A program made the position numbers and the translations under genes. A DNA stretch of 64,000 bases from Nitrospira_D sp002331625 (GTDB taxonomy: Bacteria > Nitrospirota > Nitrospiria > Nitrospirales > Nitrospiraceae). Below, piece by piece: positions 35,702-42,814 of the stretch (positions within the stretch are counted from its first letter, which is position 1; each line of letters starts with the position of its first letter). The DNA is taken from NCBI GenBank assembly GCA_031969955.1, contig DALYJF010000002.1, positions 124,001-188,000 on the forward strand, given 5' to 3'. The notes below the pieces were generated by a model. The model was given only the letters and a program-made list of their open reading frames with translations, did not search any database and was not told where the DNA came from.

Positions 35702-36199
35702 CTACTTGTCGTTGGGTATCTGTTGATACTTTGGTGGCGGCGGCAGCGCTCCCTGGCCCGGCTGGGCTGTACTGCCGCAATCGGGAGGACAGGTTTTATA
35801 GCCCTGGGTTGAGTCAGGAAAACCTTGTTCCATTTTCTGCAACTGACATTGTGCCATTCGCCCCCCGTCTCCGCTTCCGCAGCGCGCGGGAACTGAGGAC
35901 CTGCCGACTTCGACATAGCCTTCGGGACAGGAGCCACAGACGCTCAACATATTGGCACCAAGCGGCACACATTGGACAAGCGTAGGATCACCGTCCTTGC
36001 ACACCTCGGGAGACTGGGTGACGCCGGTCATCGCGTACCCTTCCGGGCACTTCCCGCACGTCATGCGGATGCTCTTGGGTGCTGACGCGTCCTCAGCAAG
36101 ACTGGCTTGTGGATACGACACAACGAGCATCACCCCAATAGCCAGGCTACCTATGAGTACCGCCGCGGTCTTCCTCACATGAATATTACTTGGCATCAT
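35702..36199 (-). CDS. Cysteine-rich secreted protein between ruvA and ruvB
   Basis: 165 residues with a signal peptide (helix AAVLIGSLAIGVMLVV, cleavage near QASLAED). The mature part holds two near copies of a cysteine unit: MTCGKCPEGYAMTG...VCKDGDPTLVQCVPLG and SVCGSCPEGYVEVG...RCGSGDGGRMAQCQL. A third partial unit is YKTCPPDCG. Ten cysteines in pairs point to disulfides in the periplasm or outside the cell. The tail is Pro/Gly rich. It is 1 bp from the ruvA stop and 16 bp from ruvB, so it is translated within a DNA repair operon. Function is unknown. Confidence 0.75.
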   Translation of the reverse strand: MMPSNIHVRKTAAVLIGSLAIGVMLVVSYPQASLAEDASAPKSIRMTCGKCPEGYAMTGVTQSPEVCKDGDPTLVQCVPLGANMLSVCGSCPEGYVEVGRSSVPARCGSGDGGRMAQCQLQKMEQGFPDSTQGYKTCPPDCGSTAQPGQGALPPPPKYQQIPNDK

Positions 36200-36200
36200 C

Positions 36201-36809
36201 CTACCCCCTTGCTAGCTCCTTTAAGCCTTCGCGAATGAGTTCCTTCAGCGCCAGAGACCCTGTGGTGGGCTTTGAGATTCGCTTCAAGGCGTCCTTGGCA
36301 TCCTGCAGGCGATAGCCCAAGTTTACCAGAGCTGAGAGCGCATCCTCGTAGTGGCCATCCAATCCGGGAGCTGGGATCTCGTTGGAGCGGGGGTGAACTC
36401 CTTGTATTTTGCCGACCTTGTCCTTCAGCTCAAGTGCCATGCGGCCGGCCGACTTCTTCCCGATCCCTGGAACTGTGGCGAGCTTGTCGACGTCCTCCGT
36501 CTGAATCGCGTGCACAAGATCGGAGATGGACAGGCTGGAGAGCACACTGAGGGCCAGCTTCGGACCGATGCCCGACACGCTGGTCAAGAGCAAGAACGAT
36601 TCTTTCTCGCTTTGCGACAGAAAACCGAAGAGCTGAATCGCGTCTTCCCGGAGATGCGTATGGATATGCAGGGCGGTGGTATCGCCAAGATTCGGAAGGG
36701 TGTAATAGGTGCTCAGCGGAACATGAATTTCATACCCGACGCCCTGCACATCGAGCGTCAGGTGAGTGGGTGCCTTGAATACCAACCGCCCCGTGAGAAA
36801 GGCGATCAT
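36201..36809 (-). CDS. ruvA: Holliday junction DNA-binding protein RuvA
   Basis: Binds four-way junctions and loads RuvB. An N-terminal OB-fold (MIAFLTGRLVFKAPTHLTLDVQ) is followed by two helix-hairpin-helix motifs, SVSGIGPKLALSVLS and TVPGIGKKSAGRMALEL. The C-terminal RuvB-binding helices follow (DALSALVNLGYRLQDAKDAL). At 202 residues it is normal. It lies 46 bp after yebC; the order yebC-(ruvC)-ruvA-ruvB is common, but ruvC is missing in this copy of the cluster. Confidence 0.95.
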   Translation of the reverse strand: MIAFLTGRLVFKAPTHLTLDVQGVGYEIHVPLSTYYTLPNLGDTTALHIHTHLREDAIQLFGFLSQSEKESFLLLTSVSGIGPKLALSVLSSLSISDLVHAIQTEDVDKLATVPGIGKKSAGRMALELKDKVGKIQGVHPRSNEIPAPGLDGHYEDALSALVNLGYRLQDAKDALKRISKPTTGSLALKELIREGLKELARG

Positions 36810-36855
36810 CTCGTCTCGTTATCCGAGGACACGTACCATGGTGGCTCGTTCAGAA

Positions 36856-37614
36856 CTACCCCGCCGCAGTCGCGGCGACCTTCTCCATCACTTCATCCGG
36901 AATATCGAAGTTCGCGTGGACCTTCTGGACATCGTCATGCTCGTCCAAGATTTCCATGAGTTTCAGCATCTGTTCGGCGGACTTTTCTTCCAATCGGATG
37001 GTATTTTGCGGAAGATACGTAATTTCTGCAAGCGTCGTGTCGATCTTGGCATCGGCCAACGCCTTTTTCACCGCTTCAAATTCGGATGGTCCCGTGATGA
37101 CCTCGATTGACTTCTCACCGGTTTTCACGTCTTCAGCCCCCGCCTCCAACGCGAGCGAGAGCAGCGTGTCCTCATCGACCTTGCCCTGTTCGATCGTCAG
37201 CAGTCCCTTCTTCTGAAACTGCCACGCCACGGCGCCAGCCTCAGCCATATTGCCATGATTCTTCGTGAACAGGCTGCGGATTTCCGCCACAGTTCGATTT
37301 CGATTATCACTGGTGATTTCCAACAGTAATGCCGTCCCGCCTGGCCCATAGCCCTCGAGCGAAAACTCTTCATAGGACACACCCGGGAGATCACCCGTGC
37401 CACGTTGAATCGCCTTTTTCATCGTGTCGCCGGGCATGTTGGCTTCTTTCGCCTTGGCGATCGCAAGGCGCAGTCGAGGATTGCCGTCTGGATCACCACC
37501 CCCACGAGCCGCAATCGTCAGTTCTCTGATGATCCGGGTAAAAATCTTCCCGCGCTTGGCGTCCTGAGCCCCTTTGTGCCGTTTGATGGTTGCCCAATGA
37601 CTATGTCCACCCAT
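36856..37614 (-). CDS. yebC: YebC/PmpR family regulatory protein
   Basis: A 252-residue member of the YebC family, known as DNA-binding regulators and, more recently, as translation factors that help with polyproline stretches. It begins MGGHSHWATIKRHKGAQDAKRGK, the invariant start, and has GGDPDGNPRLRLAIAKAKEANMPGDTMKKAIQRGTG. The C-terminal domains include VWQF-like VAWQFQKKGL and NTIRLEEKSAEQML. It is the first gene of the ruv and aromatic series on the minus strand. Confidence 0.93.
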   Translation of the reverse strand: MGGHSHWATIKRHKGAQDAKRGKIFTRIIRELTIAARGGGDPDGNPRLRLAIAKAKEANMPGDTMKKAIQRGTGDLPGVSYEEFSLEGYGPGGTALLLEITSDNRNRTVAEIRSLFTKNHGNMAEAGAVAWQFQKKGLLTIEQGKVDEDTLLSLALEAGAEDVKTGEKSIEVITGPSEFEAVKKALADAKIDTTLAEITYLPQNTIRLEEKSAEQMLKLMEILDEHDDVQKVHANFDIPDEVMEKVAATAAG

Positions 37615-37755
37615 GCGTGTCCTCCTCTACCCAGCCATACACCCTCGGCTGATTAGAGATGTGCCGTGTATCAATAATGACAAAGAGCTGTAGAGGTAGC
37701 ACAGGCTTCCGAAGGGTGTCAAATCACAACTGTATCGGAGGAAGTTCCCGGACAC

Positions 37756-38511
37756 TCATTGGGAATATACGAGAAGCAGAACACCAAAAGGAACCACGGA
37801 TCCTGCCCAGGCGATTTCCCATCGATTTATGACGTGAGACGATGCACCAGACAGCCACGACGCCCAGCCTTTGGATAACGCGGCACTGACACCCACGATG
37901 GCTAACAGGGAATGATGAAACTGGATCTTCGCGGCAGCAGGATGATTTCCGTGTGAATGAACCAACAACCATAACGCTCCGGCGAAGGTCAACAGGACCA
38001 GGGGGAGCCGCCCAAGCCGGGTGTTGAACCTTGCCCAACCGACGAAGGGTCTCACACAACGCGATGAATAGGGCCAGAATCCCATAGAACTTGTGCTCCA
38101 CGACCTCTCGGTCTTGGCCGAAAAACGTTTCACGGAGAGTGAGAGAGCCGATCGGCCAGGCGTCATGATCACTCCAGATAAGCACAAACCCACCGACCAC
38201 ACCGAGCGCACCAGGCAAAATAAGACGGGTCCATATCGGCAATGGGTACTGCAGCGCATACCCTACTCGGCCAGGCCCAATACCATATCGCACAGACCAG
38301 CGAAGTGGTGGTTGAACTCTGAAAAAGCTTTTCCTTCGGGTGCCCCCTCCCAACGCCCACTGTCATGCCCCTGGTGAGGATCGGTTGCAGCACCTGTTTC
38401 AGTCGAGACATCCTGTTGCCCCTCAGATGCTTGGGCCTGTGCGTCCGACATGCTGATACATGAAACGCTCAGGGAGAGGAAGACAAACAGAAGCGACGCC
38501 AGCCAATTCAT
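37756..38511 (-). pseudogene. Frameshifted tandem copy of the membrane protein at 38586-39341
   Basis: The frame starts at MNWLASLLFVFLSLS (signal peptide) and runs through SEFNHHFAGLCDMVLGLAE to a TAG at 38263. Homology to the neighbour then continues in another frame (GYALQYPLPIW, WSDHDAWPIG, VEHKFYGILA) and returns to the first frame at LPLVLLTFAGALWLLVHSHG, ending VVPFGVLLLVYSQ. A one-base loss near 38264 and a one-base gain, probably in the run of five G at 38001-38005, explain it. The two compensate, so the ends are in one frame. Decay is likely, but sequencing error in both places cannot be excluded. Confidence 0.8.
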
Positions 38512-38585
38512 ACCAGAATGACCCTCGAGCTGAAGAGTCTGAGTGCGATTGGCGAAGACACGATACCACATGGTTTCTACGACAT

Positions 38586-39341
38586 CTATTCGTAATACAG
38601 GAGCAGCTGAAGCCCCATAACAATCACGAATCCCGCCCAGGCCAGTTCCCATCTTTTTGCTGTTTCAGGCGAGAGACCGGACGCCCAGGCCACCATGCCG
38701 CTCGAGACGGCAGCCCCGATGCCGAAGCTGCCGAGCAACGTGTGGTGCAGTGTAATCGTATCACTCCCTGGGTGATGCCCATGCGAATGAAAAAAGAGCA
38801 GCACGGCTCCGCCTAAGCCAAGAATCAACAGCGGGATTGCCCACCCGGGATGCCGGGCCCAGCTGATCCGACGGAAGATCTCGCTGACCGCCGTGATGCT
38901 GGAAAAGACTCCGTAGAGTTTATGCTGGAGAATTTCCGGATCCAGCCCCGAGAACGTCTGCACGAAAGTGAGGGGCCCGATCGGCCAAGCCTCATGGTCG
39001 CTCCAAATCAGGAGATAGGTGCCGATCACGCCGAGCGCACTGGGCAGAACCAGACGAGGCCAGAGCAGCATGCGGTATCGCAGCGCATGGCCTAACTCCG
39101 CCAAGCCAAACAACAGCACAAACAGCCCGACGAAGCGATGATTGAATTCGGAATACGCGACTCCCTGGGCCGAACCTTCCCAATCGCTATCTGTGTGCCG
39201 GCTATGCGACTCCTGGGTCCCGGAGGCGTCATGACTGATCTCGTAGTGACCAGCTGGTTGTTGGGCTTGCGAGGTTGAGAACCAGATGAATGGAGTGACG
39301 ATCAGACCAAGAAACACCCGCGCGGAGAGACACCACTTCAT
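38586..39341 (-). CDS. His-rich polytopic membrane protein, unknown function
   Basis: 251 residues from MKWCLSARVFLGLIV (39341), with a signal peptide ending STSQAQ. About five or six membrane helices follow a short His-rich periplasmic part (SHDASGTQESHSRH). Conserved-looking histidines sit at helix ends: SEFNHRFVG, WSDHEAWPIG, LQHKLYG and FFHSHGHHPG, then LHHTLLG. This pattern could bind copper, haem or another metal, which is a guess. The decayed tandem copy lies directly downstream. No named family was recognised. Confidence 0.75.
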   Translation of the reverse strand: MKWCLSARVFLGLIVTPFIWFSTSQAQQPAGHYEISHDASGTQESHSRHTDSDWEGSAQGVAYSEFNHRFVGLFVLLFGLAELGHALRYRMLLWPRLVLPSALGVIGTYLLIWSDHEAWPIGPLTFVQTFSGLDPEILQHKLYGVFSSITAVSEIFRRISWARHPGWAIPLLILGLGGAVLLFFHSHGHHPGSDTITLHHTLLGSFGIGAAVSSGMVAWASGLSPETAKRWELAWAGFVIVMGLQLLLYYE

Positions 39342-39376
39342 ACGAGAATCGCAGTAGTAAGGACCCGACACAATCA

Positions 39377-39408
39377 AAAGGCCCATCCAGGGGGCCGGAT
39401 GGGCCTTT
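39377..39408 (-). terminator. Rho-independent terminator after the zinc-finger/PCP_red gene
   Basis: AAAGGCCCATCC and GGATGGGCCTTT pair perfectly around an eight-base loop. On the minus strand the stem is followed by TTTTGATTG. It lies 25 bases past the stop of the gene at 39434-40153 and separates it from the membrane protein gene. Confidence 0.8.
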
Positions 39409-39433
39409 GCTTTCCGATAGAAAGACGTCGCGC

Positions 39434-40153
39434 TTACATAAACTTCATGAACTTGTCTTTTGCCTCATCCATCACCTGCGCGGTGATGGTCGCCAACCCA
39501 CGTTCCTTGGCCATCCGCTCGACCTCTTTGCGGGCCATGGGGCGGATGAAATCCGGAATATTGTCTAGACGCTGCTCAGCTTCCCTCGACCAGGTCATCC
39601 CCTCTGGAGAATAATTCTTGGAATCGTCCATCACTTGCAGTGAAATGGTCTTCAATTCATGCTTGCGTGCGTAGGCTTCCACACTGCTTTGCACCATAGG
39701 CTTGACAAAGGCTGGAAGCCGATCCAGCTTTTCCTTGGCATCGGGCGTCCAGGTAAAGTCAGAGGCCCCGTTCGCGGGCTTGCCGGAGTTCGTCAGGCCC
39801 ATTTCCGCAACCATTGCGGAGAATGGACAACCACTCGCCTTCTCAGGAGCCTTGGCAGGTGATGTTGCTGAAGTAGCCACAACCGGCGCACCAGGACTGG
39901 GATTTGGAGCCGGAGTACCTTGACCGTTTCCCGCCATGGCACGTAACCCTTCCATAGAGGCGGCCGGCTCAGCCTTCGCGCCCAGCTTCAATCCCAACGA
40001 ATTCATCATGTTCGTTTCGCCGGCATTCGTCACCATCGAGAACTTCGCGCTGCACGATGGACAAGCGAAGTACACTCCAAGCGAGCCTTCCTGCGGCTTC
40101 TCGACCTTCTCCAGGCTCATATAGGTTTCACAGTTCAGGCAGACAAATTTCAT
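39434..40153 (-). CDS. Zinc-finger-like protein with two PCP_red repeats
   Basis: 239 residues. The N-terminus has two CxxC pairs, FVCLNCETY and FACPSCSAKF, a likely zinc knuckle. A Pro/Ala-rich linker holds GCPFSAM. Two PCP_red-type units follow: FTWTPDAKEKLDRLPAFVKPM and MTWSREAEQRLDNIPDFIRPM, each closed by an LxTIxxQVMD-like helix. There is no signal peptide, so it should be cytoplasmic. It shares the repeat with the four-unit protein at 23630-24631. Function is unknown. A strong terminator follows. Confidence 0.75.
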   Translation of the reverse strand: MKFVCLNCETYMSLEKVEKPQEGSLGVYFACPSCSAKFSMVTNAGETNMMNSLGLKLGAKAEPAASMEGLRAMAGNGQGTPAPNPSPGAPVVATSATSPAKAPEKASGCPFSAMVAEMGLTNSGKPANGASDFTWTPDAKEKLDRLPAFVKPMVQSSVEAYARKHELKTISLQVMDDSKNYSPEGMTWSREAEQRLDNIPDFIRPMARKEVERMAKERGLATITAQVMDEAKDKFMKFM

Positions 40154-40436
40154 ACAGACTCCTCACCACCTTTTCCAGGTGGTTATGACAGCGTTTCAAG
40201 CCATTGACCAAGAGAAACCTACGCTATCACAAGGGTTTTGGGGGAGTCAAACCGGACAGAGCCATACTCCACCTATTCCAGATTCACTATTTTCCCCATG
40301 ACTCCAGCGACAGTTTGCCTCTACTCCTCCTAGTGTCCCGGCTCTAAAGTTTGCACGGTAACGCCTAAAGTTAACCGTTTGATTAATGATAAATTCTATT
40401 GACTGAACTTCTTCGACGAACTTCGAAGACGGGATC

Positions 40437-42398
40437 CTAGTGCATCTCCGACGTGGTACTCGGGGGCTCACCGTCGCCGAGCCACTGCTTATACTTCTTG
40501 TAGTACTCGACCTGCGCGCTGCGCACCCAGTTTTCCCGTTGAATGCGCCCCCCAAAGTTGGGTAACAAAAACTCGAATTTATCGATGTCCGCCTGGTTCC
40601 AGCTCGCCACCTGGCTGAACCAAAAGACACCTCGTTTGTGGAGGAACCGTTCTAACGCCGGCCCGACTCCGCGTATCTGCTTCAGATCATCGGGCGCCTC
40701 GCCGACCGCTTGCCCCTCATCCAACGGCTCCTCGGTACCGGTCTGGTCTCGGTTCCCCGTGTGTTCGCTGATCAGTTCAACCGACACGTTCCCATTCTGC
40801 ACGGCAATCTGTTCAGCAGAAGGTTCGATCTGCTGTTCGACTATCTTCTCTTCGGCCTGTGAAGACACAACTTGGAGCTGAGTGATCTGCACAGGAAGGT
40901 CAAGGCTCTCACTCGGGGGTTCGCCGTCACCGAGCCACTGCTTATACTTCTTGTAGTACTCGACCTGCGCGCTATGTACCCAGTTTTCCCGTTGGATGCG
41001 CCCGCTAAAGTTGGGCAAGAGGAATTCGAATTTGTCGATGTCCTTCGGACTCCACGTCGCCATCTGCCTGAACCAAAAGACACCTCGCTTGTGGAGGAAC
41101 CGTTCTAACGCCGGCCCGACTCCGCGTATCTGCTTCAGATCATCGGGCGCCTCGCCGACCGCTTGCCCCTCATCCAGCGACGCCGCGGTACCGGTCTGGT
41201 CTCGGTTCCCCGTGTGTTCGCTGATCGATTCAACCAGCACGGTCCCATTCTGCACGCCAACCTGTCCAACGGAAGGCCCGCTCCGTTTCTCGGTAGTTGT
41301 TTCTCCTGCCCGTAACGACGCGGCTTGGAGCTGCGCGAGTTGAGCGAGCTGGGCAAGCTGCGCACGCAGCTCAGCGACCTCAGCCACCTCGCTTTCCAGC
41401 GCCCTGATCCGGGCCAGCTGCTCCGGATTGTCGCGCGGCACTGCTCCATTCTGTTCCGTGGGAGTCTCAATCCGCTTCTCGGCGATCTTCTCATCAGCCT
41501 GTAACGACAGGGCCCGGAGCTCAGCCACCTGTGCACGAAGCTCGGCAATCATGGCCACTTCGCTTTCGATAGCCTTGATCCGGGCGAGCTGCTCCGGACG
41601 GTCGACTGGTACCTCCCTATTCTGTACAGCAACCTGTTCAGCGGGAGGCGCAGTCCGCTTCTCGATGACCCTCTCGCTGACCTCCAACAGCAGGGCCCGG
41701 AGCTCAGCCATCTGCGCACGAAGATCGGTGATCACAGCCATCTCGCCTTCTAATGCCTTAATCCGGGCCAGCTGCTCGGGATTGTCGACCGGCACCAACA
41801 CCCGCCCTTCGCCACTCCTTGCCCCAGCCTGTGAAAACATGGTTTGGAGCTGAGCGATCTGCGGGAGCAGCCGAGCAATCACGGCGACCTCACCTTCCAG
41901 CGCCTTGATACGGGCCAGGTGCTCCGGACTGTCGATCGGCCGTTCCACGACCTTCTCCACCGGGACTTCTACACGTTTCAGCACGACCCGTTCGACCGGC
42001 ACCTCAACCCGCTTCTCCACCGTTCGAACCTCCGGCGGTTGATTGGTGAGCATGATGACCTTACTCTTGAGGCGCTCCACCTCACGACGCTTCTCATTCA
42101 TCACTGGCCCCAACAGCAGGCCCTTGATCCCCCACCCCAGAAAACCAGCTCCCACCATCGTCCAGAGCCAGCATGTCCAGTCACCGGACATCATGGCTGG
42201 TCTCTTCGACGCAGATACTGGCGGCAATGGTGGGTGGGAAGAAGGCGCCATGCTGTTTGGAGGCGGTTGAGGAATTTCAGCCTGCTGCCCCGAGGCCACC
42301 GGTGATGGTGATGACACCGACCCTTTCCCACAGAAGACGAACGTCATACTCAGGATGAATACACCGAGGAGTGCCAAGAACGGATCTTTACCCTGCAT
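40437..42398 (-). CDS. Repeat-built membrane-anchored protein with two helix-hairpin-helix domains
   Basis: 653 residues from ATG 42398 (a GTG at 42407 is possible). An N-terminal hydrophobic segment and a second (WLWTMVGAGFLGWGIKGLLLG) suggest membrane anchoring. A Val/Glu/Arg-rich stalk follows (VEKRVEVPVERVVLKRVEVPVEK). Four coiled-coil units start NPEQLARIKALEGEVA or a close variant. Two near-identical domains follow, each starting DDLKQIRGVGPALERFLHKRGV (helix-hairpin-helix) and ending NWVxSAQVEYYKKYKQWLGDGEPP. Such domains resemble COG3743-type DNA-binding modules. Function is unknown; the repeats show recent internal duplication. Confidence 0.75.
   Translation of the reverse strand: MQGKDPFLALLGVFILSMTFVFCGKGSVSSPSPVASGQQAEIPQPPPNSMAPSSHPPLPPVSASKRPAMMSGDWTCWLWTMVGAGFLGWGIKGLLLGPVMNEKRREVERLKSKVIMLTNQPPEVRTVEKRVEVPVERVVLKRVEVPVEKVVERPIDSPEHLARIKALEGEVAVIARLLPQIAQLQTMFSQAGARSGEGRVLVPVDNPEQLARIKALEGEMAVITDLRAQMAELRALLLEVSERVIEKRTAPPAEQVAVQNREVPVDRPEQLARIKAIESEVAMIAELRAQVAELRALSLQADEKIAEKRIETPTEQNGAVPRDNPEQLARIRALESEVAEVAELRAQLAQLAQLAQLQAASLRAGETTTEKRSGPSVGQVGVQNGTVLVESISEHTGNRDQTGTAASLDEGQAVGEAPDDLKQIRGVGPALERFLHKRGVFWFRQMATWSPKDIDKFEFLLPNFSGRIQRENWVHSAQVEYYKKYKQWLGDGEPPSESLDLPVQITQLQVVSSQAEEKIVEQQIEPSAEQIAVQNGNVSVELISEHTGNRDQTGTEEPLDEGQAVGEAPDDLKQIRGVGPALERFLHKRGVFWFSQVASWNQADIDKFEFLLPNFGGRIQRENWVRSAQVEYYKKYKQWLGDGEPPSTTSEMH
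40456..40826 (-). repeat. Direct repeat copy 1 (HhH domain plus linker)
   Basis: Encodes the C-terminal helix-hairpin-helix domain and the linker before it. It aligns without gaps, base for base, to 40909-41279 at an offset of 453 bases, with scattered substitutions, several of them silent. Confidence 0.8.
40909..41279 (-). repeat. Direct repeat copy 2 (HhH domain plus linker)
   Basis: The upstream-in-protein copy of the same unit. Long tracts are identical to copy 1, for example the stretch coding for RGVGPALERFLHKRGV. The spacing of 453 bases is a multiple of three and keeps the frame. Confidence 0.8.
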
Positions 42399-42599
42399 AA
42401 CAGTCACTTTGGCCTAAGGGAAGGAAATGAGCACAACACAGCAGAATATTGCTGTATAGGAAAAGAGCCGTCAAGGGGTCGGTCTGGTGCCATCCCCTCA
42501 CATGAGGGAAACTGACCTCTTGGTTCGCCCCACAGACCGTAGACTGAGGTTATGTCTTGTTTCGCGCCCCCAATTAAGGATCACCGCAGCTTCACCAAT

Positions 42600-42765
42600 C
42601 TTACCGTGGGAAAGCACGCCTGGCGCGAGTTGCTCCAGGTGTTTCAATTCTTCATCAGTGCGCACCGTAGGTACGTCGAAATCTGTACCCGTCCTGCAAG
42701 GACAACATGCCTATTCGGCTTCGGCGCTTCTGCTGTCTTGCTCATGTGGGAGGCAATGGCAGAAT
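42600..42765 (-). pseudogene. Decayed copy of the cysNC 3' end
   Basis: Just past the cysNC stop, minus-strand DNA resembles its last 130 bases. CCACATGAGCAAGAC is identical in both (42735-42749 and 42966-42980). HMSKTAEAPKPNRHVVLAG matches HMSKTEGEPPPNTDVVLAG in the gene. After a frameshift, FDVPTVRTDEELKHLEQLAPGVL resembles FDAATARILDELKRRGVLAQ. Stops and shifts prevent translation. It is therefore the remnant of a partial tandem duplication or of a second cysC-like gene. Confidence 0.65.
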
Positions 42766-42814
42766 CGGCACGAATTAATGATCAGCGTATTCCAGGACGT
42801 CGGTTACCGCTGCT

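Noticed and set aside
35685..35937. Long N-terminal extension of ruvB
   Set aside because: The extension overlaps the Cys-rich secreted protein gene and RuvB proteins begin at the MPERIVTD position.
36351..36959. A 202-codon plus-strand frame opposite ruvA and yebC
   Set aside because: It is antisense to two well-supported genes and shows no protein-like pattern.
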